DNA of 64,000 bases from Clytia hemisphaerica (Eukaryota; Cnidaria; Hydrozoa; Leptothecata; Clytiidae), in assembly GCA_902728285.1 (NCBI GenBank), contig CACVBU010001192.1, positions 406,582 through 470,581 of the forward strand, written 5' to 3'. The position numbers and the translations under genes were made by a program. The notes under the pieces were generated by a model, which was not told the DNA's origin, searched no databases, and saw nothing but the letters and a program-made list of their open reading frames with translations. Within the stretch, counting starts at the first letter, position 1. Each line of letters opens with the position of its first letter. Of the stretch, positions 30,208 to 43,290 are shown one piece after another.

Positions 30208-33200
30208 TCTGGATTAATTCCGAGAGCCCTTCAACCCTCTTCTAATGTTCTTTATTTGTCAAAAAATCTTACACGGATAAATATTAGGTAATTGTCCACT
30301 CGAAGTGGTTCACTGTTATACGAATTACAGCATCAAAAATGTTATGTTTTGGCATTCGAATATGTTTGCTCTTGAATATTTTTATAATTATTTCATGGAT
30401 TTTAAATAGACGGATATTGGTATGAATTGCTCATCAAACTGTTATATTTTGACTTCGCATTGGTTTGCTCTTTAATATTCCTTATTTTCTCATGGATTTT
30501 GAAGAATGTTTGGCATTTTTTGCTCAAAGCCGTTGACTAGTAATATAATACCCCCAGAAACATTATGTTTTGAAATCAAATCTGGTTGCTCTTTAATATT
30601 TCTATATTATCAGTTCAAGTTTACTTTATTTTTAGTCTATTTAGTACAATAAAGGTTGATTGAAAGCTACTGGAAAATGTAGATTAATGGATTTTGAAAG
30701 GTCAACATATATTTTATTTGTTGGCCATTCAAATCCGTTAATTACACTACCAAGTATATTATATTCCACAATTTATTCTTGTAGCATAAGTTGATTGAAA
30801 GCTACTGGAAAATGTAGATTAATGGATATTGAAAGGTCAACATATATTTCATCTGTTGGCCATTCAAATCCGTTAATTACATGACCAAGTATATTATCTT
30901 CCACTCACAATTTTTTCTTGTAACATAAGTTGATTGAAAGCTACTGGAAAATGTAGATTAATGGATTTTGAAAGGTCAACATATATTTCATCTGTTGTCC
31001 ATTTATATCCGTTAATTACACTACCCAGTATATTATCTTCCACAATTGAAGATGACTCTTTCCTAGTAGGCATTGAACTTTCCTAAATCCATGTTAAAGT
31101 CTGTTCGCTCTTGAGTATTCCTATATTTGTCAATGGATTTTGAATGGACGGATATTTGGTATTCTTCCACTCGAAACCGTTGACAAGTGTATAAATTACA
31201 CCGCCAGAAATGTTTATGTTTTGAAATCAAGTCTGGTTGCTCTTTAATATTTCTATATTATCAGTTCAATTTTTCTTTATTTATTATCTGGTTAGTACAA
31301 TATAGGTCAATCGAAAGCTACTGAAAAATGTAGATTAATGGATTTTTAAAGGTCAACATATATTTCATCTGTTGGCCACTCAAATCCGTTAATTACACTA
31401 CCAAGATTATTATTTTCCACAATTGATCCATGTAACCTAAGATGATATTTTCTCAGTAGGTATTTAGATTTTCCAAATTCATGTTAAAGTTGACTCTCCC
31501 TAACTCCAATTCTATTATTCGTAGCTTTCTTTTATTCGAGTAAACAATTCCCATTGCCCCTCAAAGAGAACCCTCTTGAAATACTTTCTATAATTTGAAT
31601 TTGAATTAGTGAGAGACAACTGTATGTGATTTCGAATTTCACCTGGATAGATCTATCTTATCAGGCTACTTTCAAAGTCGGGGGATGAGACAGACAGGTT
31701 AAAAGTTTCAGTTTTATCGCTCAACTGAAGTTGGTTGAGAGCTACTGTAATGCGAATTAATAGATTTTGAAAGGTTCAACATATATTTCATCTGGGGCCA
31801 TTCAAATCCATTTTAACTACCAAGTATACTATCTTCCACTCACATTTATTCTTGTAACCAAGATGACTCTCTCCTCGCAGGATGAGATTTTCCGAATTCA
31901 TGTTAAAATTGATCTCGCTAATCGATTTCTATTACTCATATATTTTTATTGGATTAATTCCGTGCCCTTCAACCCTCTTCTAATATTCTTTAATTGTCAA
32001 TAAATTTTTAAACGAACAGATATTTAGTAATGTCCACTAAAGTCATAAACTGGTATATGAATTACACCATCAAAAAGGTTCCATTTCGGCAATCGAATCT
32101 GTTCGCTTTTGAATATTCCTATAATTGTTTCATGGATTTTTTTGAATGGACGAATATTTGGCATTTTTCCGCTCTAAACCACTGACTAGTATATGAAATA
32201 CACGGCCAAAAATTTGAAATCAAAATGGTTGTTCTGATATTTCTATATTATCAGTTCAAGTTACTTTTATTTTATTATCTAGTTAGTACATTCGGTCGAT
32301 TGAAGCTACTAGAAAATGTAGATTAATGGGCTTGGAAAGGTCAACATATATTTCATCTGTTGGCCACTCAAATCCGTTAATTACACTACCAAGATTATTA
32401 TTTTCCACAATTGATCCTTCTAAACTAAGATGACTTTTTCCTAGTAGGTATTGAGATTTTCCAAATTCATGTTAAAGTTGACTCTCCCTAACTCGAACTC
32501 TGTTATTTCTTTTATTCGAATGAACAAATCCCATTGCCCCTCAAGGGAACCCTCTTGAGATACTTTCTATAATTCAAATTTGAATTAGTGAGAGACAACT
32601 GTATGTGTTTTTGAAATACACCTGGATAGATGTATCTTTTACTTTCAAAGTCGGAGAATGAAGCAGTCAGGTTAAAAGTATCAGTTTTATCGCTCAACTG
32701 AAGTTAATTGAGAGCTACTGTAATGCGAATTAATGGATTTTGAAAGGTCAACATATATTTCATCTGTGGGCCATTCGAATCCATTAATTACACTACCAAG
32801 TATATTATCTTCCACTCACAATTTATTCTTGTAACTTAAGATGACTCTCTCCTAGCAGGTATTGAGATTTCCCGAATTCATGTTAAAGTTGACTCTCGCT
32901 AATACGATTTCTATTACTCGTATCTTTCTTTTATCCGGGTAAATTCCGATTGCCCTTCAACCCTCTTCTAATATTCTTTATTTTGTCAATAAATCTTAAA
33001 CAGATAAATATGAGGTAATTGTCAACTCGAAGTGGCTGACTGGTATACGAATTACAGCACCAAAAATGTTATGTTTTGGCATTCGGATCTGTTTGCTTTT
33101 GAATATTCCTATAATTATTCCATGCATTTTAAATGGACGGATATTTGGTATGAATTGCACCATCAGAAATGTTATATTTTGACTTCGCATTGGTTTGCTC

Positions 33201-34287
33201 TTTAATATTCCTTTATTTCTCAATGGATTTTGAATAGACGGATGTTTGGCATTTTTCTGCTCAAAGCCGTTGACTAGTATATAAATTACACCGCCAGAAA
33301 CATTATGTTTTGAAATCAAATCTGGTTGCTCTTTAATATTTCTATATTATCAATTCAAGTTCACTTTATATATAGTCTAGTTAGTGCAATATAGGTTGAT
33401 TGAAAGCTACTGGAAAATGTAGATTAATGGATTTTGAAAGGTCAACATATATTTCATCTGTTGGCCACTCAAATCCGTTAATTACATGACCAAGCATATT
33501 ATCTTTCACAATTTATTCTTGTAACATAAGTTGATTGAAAGCTAATGGAAAATGTAGATTAATGGATTTTGAAAGATCAACATGTATTTCATCTGTTGGC
33601 CATTCAAATCCGTTAATTACATGACCAAGTATATCATCTTCCACAATTTATTCTTATAACAAAAGTTGATTGAAAGCTACTGGAAAATGTAGATTAATGG
33701 ATATTGAAAGGTCAACATGTATTTCATCTGTTGGCCATTCAAATCCGTTAATTACATGACCAAGTATATTATCTTCCACAATTTATTCTTGTAACATAAG
33801 TCGATTGAAAGCTACTGGAAAATGTAGATTAATGGATTTTGAAAGGTCAAGATGTATTTCATCTGTTGGCTATTCAATCCGTTAATTACATGAACAAGAA
33901 TATTTTCTTCCACGATTGATACTTGTAACATAAGATGATTCTTTCCTAGTAGGTATTGAGATTCTCCGGGTTTATGTTAAATTGACTCTCGCTATTTCGA
34001 TTTCTATTACTCGTATTTTTTTTTATTCGGATTAATTCCGAGTGCCCTTCAACCCTCTTCTAATATTTTTTATTTTGATCAATAAATTTTGAATGGACGA
34101 TTATTTGGCATGAATTACACCATCAGAAATGTTTTGTTATAATATTCCTATGTTTGTCAATGGATTTTGAAAGGACGAATATTTGGTATTCTTCCACTCG
34201 AAGCCGTTGACTAGTATATGAATTACACCACCAGAAATGTTATATTTTGACTTCGAATCTGGTTGTACTTTAATATTTCTATATTAT
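30208..34287. repeat. Composite satellite, second part
   Basis: Continuation of the array interrupted by the LINE. 30210-30760 closely matches 37970-38480. 31470-32860 matches 36480-37890 at an offset of about 5.0 kb. The ~135-bp core unit is tandem at 33390-33900. The stretch 31740-32300 has many 1-10 base losses compared with its partner. Confidence 0.85.
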
Positions 34288-34751
34288 TATATACCTGTAG
34301 GCAAAAACAGCCATTGAATAATTCCTGATATACCATGGCTATTATACCACGGTAGAATTATTTTTTTTTTTTTTGGTTTTAAAGTTTATTTTTTTTTTGT
34401 CGCTCTTGTTGTTATCAAAGAAATTAAAATAAATCTATTGTCAATTTCATTAACAAATTTTTATGACTCAAAGTAATTAAGAAAATCATTAAAAAAGAAA
34501 AACATTTGAACGTTCGATTATGGGGAGTGTTTTATGTGAAACATTCGACTATTGACACAATTAATGCTTTGTTTTTGCCTCTAGGTAAATAATAAAACAT
34601 ATATTCAATAGGTTTTCGTTGGTTATTGGATTTATTAACCCTCGGTGATGTATATTCAACTCTGCTTCGCCTCGTTGAATATTACATCACCTCGGGTTAA
34701 TAAATCTCAATAACCAACTTTTACCTATTGAATATCTGCTTATTATCACTC
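34288..34751. mobile_element. MITE with a 135-bp near-perfect palindrome
   Basis: Non-satellite insertion in the array. Its right part (34598-34735) is a hairpin: ATTCAATAGGTTTTCGTTGG on the left faces CCAACTTTTACCTATTGAAT on the right, with the apex around CTCTGCTTCGCCTC. T15-like runs and ATACCATGGCTATTATACCA lie in the left part. Exact outer ends and target duplication are uncertain. Confidence 0.6.
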
Positions 34752-34786
34752 CTAGTTTACTTTATTTATAGTCTAGTTAGTACAAT

Positions 34787-35570
34787 CATGAATTTATTAT
34801 AGACACTGGATAAACAACGTATAAAACGGTGGAGAGCGAAGCAGTGTCTTTCTTTTGTTTAAGAAAACAATCGAGGATCTAGCTTTGCCCGCAAAGGACA
34901 ACTGTCATGGCGGCTCGAAGTTCTCTGATTTTGAAAAATGATTAATAATCTCATTTCTAAAAAGTCCTCTATCTTTATCTTTTTGTACATTTACTCGCCA
35001 AAAATTTGGAAATAAATGCTAAAATACTTAACGGATACATGTATTAAATCTGTTGTGACAAAGACATCATCAGACAAGAAAAATCAAACAAAGGGTCTAA
35101 AATGACACAGAATTTTAATTTGGCGATATCTTTCTAACATCTTTCTGAGAAGAGCTAAGATCGACATATATCAGACTTGAGTGTCTTGGCTTCACCGTGG
35201 TATGAAAATATTTTGGAGGCTCGTGGTGGATCGGTGGTTTTATTGAGGTTAAATTTTGGAAATATCTGGTGTCAACATTCAATTTTTCATACATAGCATG
35301 TTTTTCGTATCTTTCTTGCAACTGAAACGTCATAACGACACGTAATTAGCAATTATTTTGATGCGTTCGCCTCTCTAAGGGAAACTTAATTTTCATTTGG
35401 GAATTGAAATGACTGTGTTAAGATGAAAAAAATGATTAAAATGTTACGAAAATTCGTTTAATGAAGGAAGGAGAGTGAACAATAATGTCATTACTGCGGA
35501 CAAGGCTAGAACATGAGAAATCAATGAAAATATAGCTCGTTGGTTATCCAGTGTCTATAATAAATTCTTG
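34787..35570 (-). mobile_element. 784-bp TIR transposon, copy B
   Basis: The same element as 13955-14738, in reverse orientation and exactly the same length. It has a perfect 7-bp target duplication GTACAAT (34780-34786, 35571-35577) inside the satellite motif that normally reads TAGTTAGTACAATATAGG. The precise restoration of that motif on removal of the insert confirms both ends. Confidence 0.92.
35115..35333 (-). CDS. Small ORF inside the 784-bp transposon, copy B
   Basis: 72 residues; it matches the 14204-14410 ORF almost throughout and extends it by a few N-terminal residues (MTFQL). Function unknown; possibly not translated. Confidence 0.25.
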   Translation of the reverse strand: MTFQLQERYEKHAMYEKLNVDTRYFQNLTSIKPPIHHEPPKYFHTTVKPRHSSLIYVDLSSSQKDVRKISPN

Positions 35571-35577
35571 GTACAAT

Positions 35578-38500
35578 AAAGGTTGATTGAAAGCTACTGG
35601 AAAATGTAGATTAATGGATTTTGAAAGGTCAACATGTATTTCATCTCTTGTCCATTCAAATCCGTTAATTACACTACAAAGTATATTATCTTCTACAATT
35701 GATTCTTTCCTAGTAGGTATTGAGATTTTCCGAATTCATGCTACATTTGACTCTCGCTAACTCGATTTCTATTACTCCAGATTATTCGTATCTTTTTTTT
35801 ATTCGGATTAATTCCGATTGCCCTTCAACCCTCTTCTAATATTCTTTATTTTTTCAAATATTATTTGTCAATAAATCTTAAAGAGATAAATATTTGGTAA
35901 TTATCGAAGTCGTTGACTGGTATATGAATTACAGCATCAAGATGTTACGTTTTGGCATTAGAATCTTTTCGCTCTTCAATTTTCCAATATTTGTCAATGG
36001 ATTTTGAATAAATGAATTTTTTTTATTTGTTTTCTCGAATACGTTGACTATCAAATTATTTAAACCATGAGATATGTTGTGTTATGACACGTTTGCTCTT
36101 TAATATTCTTATATTTGTCAATGGATTTTGAATGGACGAATTTTTGGTATTTGTCCACTCGAAGCCGTTGACTAGTAAATTAATTATACCGGCAGAAACA
36201 TTGTGTTTTGACATCCGATAAGTATTTGGTAATTAAAATCTGTTTGCTCTTGAATATTTCTATATTATCAGTTCAATTTAATTTATTTATAGCCTGGTTA
36301 GTACTATAAAGGTTGATTGAAAGCTACTGGAAAATGTAGATTAATGGATTTCGAAAGGTCAACATATATTTCATCTGTGGGCCATTCGAATCCATTAATT
36401 ACACTACCAAGTATATTATCCTCCACAATTGATCCTTCTAACATAAGATGACTCTTCCCTAGTAGGAATTGAGATTTTCCAAATTCATGTTAAAGTTGAC
36501 TCTCCCTAACTCCAATTCTATTATTCGTAGCTTTCTTTTATTCGAGTAAACAATTCCCATTGCCCCTCAAGAGAACCCTCTTGAAATACTTTCTATAATT
36601 TGAATTTGAATTAGTGAGAGACAACTGTATGTGATTTCGAATTTCACCTGGATAGATCTATCTTTATCAGGCTACTTTCAAAGTCGGGGGATGAGACAGA
36701 CAGGTTAAAAGTTTCAGTTTTATCGCTCAACTGAAGTTGGTTGAGAGCTACTGTAATGCGAATTAATAGATTTTGAAAGGTCATCATATATTTCATCTGT
36801 GGGCCATTCAAATCCATTAATTACACTACCAAGTATACTATCTTCCACTCACAATTTATTCTTGTAACCTAAGATGACTCTCTCCTCGCAGGTATTGAGA
36901 TTTTCCGAATTCATGTTAAAATTGAATCTCGCTAATTCGATTTCTATTACTCATATTATTTTTTATTTGGATTAATTCCGAGTGCCCTTCAACCCTCTTC
37001 TAATATTCTTTAATTGTCAATAAATTTTAAACGAACAGATATTTAGTAATTGTCCACTAGAAGTCATAAACTGGTATATGAATTACACCATCAAAAAGGT
37101 TCCATTTCGGCAATTGAATCTGTTCGCTTTTGAATATTCCTATAATTGTTTCATGGATTTTTTCGAATGGACGAATATTTGGCATTTTTCCGCTCTATAC
37201 CACTGACTAGTATATGAATTACACGGCCAGAAATTTGAAATCAAAATTGGTTGTTCTTGAATATTTCTATATTATCAGTTCAAGTTTACTTTATTTATTA
37301 TCTAGTTAGTACAATATCGGTCGATTGAAAGCTACTAGAAAATGTAGATTAATGGGCTTGGAAAGGTCAACATATATTTCATCTGTTGGCCACTCAAATC
37401 CGTTAATTACACTACCAAGATTATTATTTTCCACAATTGATCCTTCTAAACTAAGATGACTCTCTCCTAGTAGGTATTGAGATTTTCCGAATTCATGTTA
37501 AAGCTGACTCTCCCTAACTCGAACTCTGTTATTTCTTTTATTCGAATGAACAAATCCCATTGCCCCTCAAGGGAACCCTCTTGAGATACTTTCTATAATT
37601 CAAATTTGAATTAGTGAGAGACAACTGTATGTGTTTTCGAAATACACCTGGATAGATGTATCTTATACTTTCAAAGTCGGGGATGAGACAGACCGGTTAA
37701 AAGTATCAGTTTTATCGCTCAACTGAAGTTAATTGAGAGCTACTGTAATGCGAATTAATGGATTTTGAAAGGTCAACATATATTTCATCTGTGGGCCATT
37801 CGAATCCATTAATTACACTACCAAGAATATTATCTTCCACTCACAATTTATTCTTGTAACCTAAGATGACTCTCTCCTAGCAGGTATTGAGATTTTCCGA
37901 ATTCATGTTAAAATTGAATCTCGCTAATTCGATTTCTATTACTCGTATTATTTTTTATTTGGATTAATTCTGAGTGCCCTTCAACCCTCTTCTAATGTTC
38001 TTTATTTGTCAATAAATCTTAAACGGATAAATATTAGGTAATTGTCCACTCGAAGTGGTTCACTGTTATACGAATTACAGCACCAAAAATGTTATGTTTT
38101 GACATTCGAATATGTTTGCTCTTGAATATTTTTTTAATTATTCCATGGATTTTAAATAGACGGATATTTGGTATGAATTACACCATCAGAAATGTTATAT
38201 TTTGACTTCGCCTTGGTTTGCTCTTTAATATTCCTTTATTTCTCAATGGATTTTGAATAGACGGATGTTTGGCATTTTTCTGCTCAAGGCCGTTGACTAG
38301 TATATAAGTTACACCGCCAGAAACGTTATGTTTTGAAATCAAATCTGGTTGCTCTTTAATATTTCTATATTATCAGTTCAAGTTTACTTTATTTTTAGTC
38401 TATTTAGTACAATAAAAGGTTGATTGAAAGCTAATGGAAAATGTAGATTAATGGATTTTGAAAGGTCAACATATATTTTATCTGTTGGCCACTCAAATCT

Positions 38501-40378
38501 GTTAGTTACACTACCAAGCATATTATCTTCCTTAATTTATTCTTGTAACATAAGTTGATTCAAAGCTACTGGAAAATGTAGATTAATGGATTTTGAAAGG
38601 TCAACATGTATTTCATCTGTTGGCCATTCAAATCCGTTAATTACATGACAAAGTATATTACTGTCCACAATTTATTCTTGTAACATAAGTTGATTGAAAG
38701 CTACTGGAAAATTCAGATTAATGGATTTTGAAAGGTCAACATGTATTTCGTCTGTTGGCCATTCAAATCCGTTAATTACATGACAAAGTATCTTATCTTC
38801 CACAATTTATTCTTGTAACATAAGTTGATTGAAAGCTACTGGAAAATGTAGATTAATGGATTTCGAAAGGTCAACATATATTTTATCTGTTGGCCATTCA
38901 AATCCATTAATTACACTACCAAGTATATTATCCTCCACAATTGATCCTTCTAACCTAAGATGACTCTTCCCTAGTAGGTATTGAGATTTTCCAAATTATT
39001 GTTAAAGTTGACTCTCCCTAACTCCAATTCTATTATTCGTATCTTTATTTTATTCGAGTAAACAATTCCCATTGCCCCTCAAGAGATCCCTCTTTAAATA
39101 TTTTCTATAATTCGAATTTCAATTAGTGAGAGACAACTGTATGTTTTTTCGAATTTCACCTGGGTAGATCTATCTTATCAGGCTACTTTCAAAGTCGGGG
39201 ATGAGACAGACAGGTTGAAAGTTTCAGTTTTATTGCTCAACTGAAGTTGATTGAGAGCTACTGTAATGCGAATTAATGGATTTTGAAAGGTCAACATATA
39301 TTTTATCTGTGGACCATTCAAATCCATTAATTACACTACCAAGTATATTATCTTCCACTCCCAATTTATTCTTGTAACATAAGTTGATTGAAAGCTACTG
39401 GAAAATGTAGATTAATGGATTTTGAAAGGTCAACATGTATTTCATCTGTTGGCCACTCAAATCCGTTAATTACACTACCAAGATTATTATTTTCCACAAT
39501 TGATCCTTCTAAACTAAGACGACTTTTTCCTAGTAGGTATTGAGATTTTCCAAATTCATGTTAAAGTTGACTCTTTCTAACTCCAATTCTATTATTCGTA
39601 GCTTTCTTTTATTCGAGTAAACAATTCCCATTGCCCCTCAAGAGAACCCTCTTTAAATACTTTCTATAATTTGAATTTAAATTAGTGAGAGACAACTGTA
39701 TGTGTTTTCGAATTTCACCTGGGTAGATCTATCTTATCAGGCTACTTTCAAAGTCGGGGGATGAGACAGACAGGCAAAAGTTCCAGTTTTATCGCTCAAC
39801 TGAAGTTGATTGAGAGCTACTGTAATGCGAATTAATAGATTTTGAAAGGTCAACATATATTTCATCTGTGGGCCATTCAAATCCATTAATTACACTACCA
39901 AGTATATTATCTTCCACTCACAATTTATTCTTGTAACCTAAGATGACTCTCTCCTAGCAGGTATTGAGATTTCCCGAATTCATGTTAAAATTGAATCTCG
40001 CTAATTCGATTTCTATTACTCGTATTATTTTTTATTTGGATTAATTCCGAGTGCCCTTCAACCCTCTTCTAATATTCTTTATTTGTCAATGAATTTTAAA
40101 CGGACAAATATTTAGTAATTGTCCACTTGAAGTCATAAACTGGTATATGAATTACACCATCAAAAAGGTTCCATTTTGGCATTCGAATCTGTTCGCTTTT
40201 GAATATTCCTATAATTGTTTCATAGATTTTGAATGGACGGATATTTGGTATTTTTCCACTCTAAACCGCAGTTATGAATTACACCCACAGAAATTTGAAA
40301 TCAAATTTGGTTGGCTTTTAATATTTCTATATTATCAATTCAAGTTCACTTTATATATAGTCTAGTTAGTGCAATATA
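35578..40378. repeat. Composite satellite, third part
   Basis: Mixed units as in the earlier parts, including the large duplicated block 36480-37890. Pogo-like inverted segments (GACTCTCCCTAACTC with GTGAGAGACAACTG) recur near 36500-36630, 37510-37630, 39010-39140 and 39570-39700. No ORF survives that is not repeat translation. Confidence 0.85.
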
Positions 40379-41995
40379 GGTTGATTGAAAGCTACTGGAA
40401 AATGGAGATTAATGGATTTTGAAAGTTCAACATATATTTTATCTGTTGGCCACTCAAATCCGTTAGTTACATGACCAAGCATATTATCTTCCACAATTTA
40501 TTCTTGTAACATAAGTTGATTGAAAGCTACTGGAAAATTTAGATTAATGGATTTTGAAAGGTCAACATGTATTTCATTGTTGGTCATTCAAATCCGTTAA
40601 TTACATGACCAAGTATATTATCTTCCACAATTGATACTTGTGACATAAGTTGATTGAAAGCTACTGGAAAATGTAGATTAATGGATTTTAAAAGGTCAAC
40701 ATGTATTTTATCTGTTGGCCACTCAAATCAGTTAATTACATGACCAAGTATATTATCTTCCACAATTGATACTTGTAACATAAGTTGATTGAAAGCTACT
40801 GGAAAATGTAGATTAATGGATTTTGAAAGGTCAACATGTATTTCATTGTTGGCCATTCAAACCCGTTAATTACATGACCAAGTATATTATCTTCCACAAT
40901 TGATACTTGTGACATAAGTTGATTGAAAGCTACTGGAAAATGTAGATTAATGGATTTTGAAAGTTCAACATGTATTTTATCTGTTGGCCACTCAAATCTG
41001 TTAATTACATGACCAAGTATATCATCTTCCACAATTGATACTTGTGACATAAGTTGATTGAAAGCTACTGGAAAATGTAGATTAATGGATTTGGAAAGGT
41101 CAACATGTATTTCATTGTTGGCCATTCAAACCCGTTAATTACATGACCAAGTATATTATCTTCCACAATTGATACTTGTGACATAAGTTGATTGAAAGCT
41201 ACTGGAAAATGTAGATTAATGGATTTTAAAAGGTCAACATGTATTTTATCTGTTGGCCACTCAAATCTGTTAATTACATGACCAAGTATATTATCTTCCA
41301 CAATTGATACTTGTAACATAAGTTGATTGAAAGCTACTGGAAAATGTAGATTAATGGATTTGAAAAGTCAACATATATTTCATCTGTGGTCCATCCAAAT
41401 CCGTAAATTAAATGACCAAGTATATTATCTTCCACAATTTATTCTTGTAACATAAGTTGATTGAAAGCTACTGGAAAATGTAGATTAATGGATTTTGAAA
41501 GGTCAAGATATATTTCATCTGTTGGCCATTCAAATCCGTTAATTACATGACCAAGTATGTTATCTTCCACAATTGATACTTGTGACATAAGTTGATTGAA
41601 AGCTACTGGAAAATGTAGATTAATGGATTTGAAAGGTCAACATATATTTCATCTGTGGTCCATTCAAATCCGTAAACTAAATGACCAAGTATATTATCTT
41701 CCACAATTTATTCTTGTAACATAAGTTGATTGAAAGATACTGGAAAATGTAGATTAATGGATTTTGAAAGGTCGAGATATATTTCATCTGTGGTCCATTC
41801 AAATCCGTTAATTACATGACCAAGCATATTATCTTACACAATTTATTCTTGTAACATAAGTTGATTGAAAGCTACTGGAAAATGTAGATTAATGGATTTT
41901 GAAAGGTCAAGATATATTTCATCTGTTGGCCATTCAAATCCGTTAATTACATGACCAAGTATATTATCTTCCACAATTTATTCTTGTAACCTCAA
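40379..41995 (+). repeat. Homogeneous ~135-bp tandem satellite (12 copies)
   Basis: The marker TGATTGAAAGCTACTGGAAA recurs every 134-135 bp (40651, 40786, 40920, 41055, 41189, 41324 and on). Each unit contains the inverted pair TTAATGGATTTTGAAAGGTC and GGCCATTCAAATCCGTTAAT around a short spacer. This is the most uniform stretch of the array and so the most recently expanded. An alternation of TATTTCATTGTTGG and TATTTTATCTGTTGG copies at 40.55-41.3 kb indicates a dimeric higher-order unit of about 270 bp. Confidence 0.92.
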
Positions 41996-42337
41996 GTGAC
42001 TTTTTCCTAACCTGGTAACAGATGGTCATAATTTCTTACGCGCGCCACGGTAAACCTGTAAAGACGCTTGAAAATTAACCATTCGAGGAAAATAGCCATT
42101 TTCAGAACGAGAATCTTGCTACGTGCTGCAAAGTCAAAAATTTAAATTTTTTCTGATACGGCGCCCCAATTTTACACAACCGCGCAGCATTGTTGTCATT
42201 TCCAGTCCTTCGAAACGATACACGGCCCTTGCGAAATCGAAACTACATTTTCCGACAGACCGTTTGTTTTCACACATACTTTCAAAGCTCCAGCGTGATG
42301 TGCAAAAAATAATGACGATCTGATTTCAGGTAATTAC

Positions 42338-42745
42338 TTTAGTCGTACAAACTTTAGCGAGCAGAAACTTGCGCGAATTATGGCCTTTTTGCGAAAGTAA
42401 ATGTCTTTGAAAATTCTTAACAGGGTAAGTTGTGAAAGTTTATGCTTGCGAAAAATTCTCAAAAAAAATGGAAATCTATAAAACCGTGAAGTCGTAATAA
42501 ATATCAAATTTTCGGCATATTATTATTTCTTAATGCCTTTTTAAAGTCGAAGAGCTGATTTAAGGGGTATTTTTCATTTTTAAGGCAATTTTTATTCGAA
42601 ATTTCTCACTTTTATCCAATGTTTAGCGAAAGTTTATGCTCGCGAAAAACATTTTTTCCACAAATTCGCAAAAGAAAATGTCGCAAATTTCGTGATTTTT
42701 CCACCTCGCGAAAGTTTTTACGCCTAAAGTTCTTACGCCTAAAGT
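42338..42745. mobile_element. ~410-bp MITE with ACTTTAGNCGTA ends and GCGAAA repeats
   Basis: Left ACTTTAGTCGTACAAACTTTAGCGAG and right, reverse-complemented, ACTTTAGGCGTAAGAACTTTAGGCGTA. GCGAAAGTTTATGCTCGCGA-like words fill the interior near both ends, as in hAT-type MITEs. No target duplication is clear. Confidence 0.6.
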
Positions 42746-42782
42746 AGTATGTATTGAGATTTCCCGATTTTCTTTCATGTTA

Positions 42783-42998
42783 CAGTTGACTCTCGCTAAT
42801 TCGAACTCCATTATTAGAATCTTTTTCTAATTTGAACTTATTCCCACTCCCCGTCAGAGAGGAACCTTTTTATAAAAACACTTTTTAGAATTTGAATGCC
42901 TCTGTAATTTGAACAAACAATACTATCTGTAAGCCGAAGCTTTCTATAATTCAAGAAAATTTTTTGATTCTTGAAGATCGAATTACAAAAAGTCAACT
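42783..42998. mobile_element. Pogo-like MITE
   Basis: The left end is CAGTTGACTCTCGCTAATTC; the right end is ATCGAATTACAAAAAGTCAAC. TA flanks the left end, as in Tc1/mariner-pogo elements. The same end sequence is built into the large satellite and occurs at 45875-46050. Confidence 0.5.
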
Positions 42999-43290
42999 TA
43001 CCTTAAGTAAGAGAAAAAAATTTTAGCGAGAAGAAATTTTGGCGAATGAGCCCAGTCGCCAATTTTGGTGCAATTTAGCGAAATTAGTTTTGGCGATTTA
43101 GTAAAATTTGTAAATTTGGCGAGAATTAATTTTGGGAAACGACCCATTTTTGTTCAATATTTTAGCTGAAAAAAGGGTTTTCAGGAGGAATAGATACTAA
43201 ATTGAAAGAAAATTTAATTTAGCGAGAATTTATTTCGGCGAATGACCTATAAATTTAAATTTGGCGGAAAGAAATTTCTTACCTTAAGGT
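42996..43290. mobile_element. ~295-bp MITE with TACCTTAAG ends
   Basis: TACCTTAAGTAAGAGAAAAA on the left faces TTTCTTACCTTAAGGTAA on the right. TTTAGCGAG and TTTGGCGA words recur inside. Boundaries are approximate. Confidence 0.45.

Noticed and set aside
40796-41319. ORFs of 84-109 residues in the 135-bp satellite
   Set aside because: 135 is divisible by three; the reading frame is a property of the repeat.
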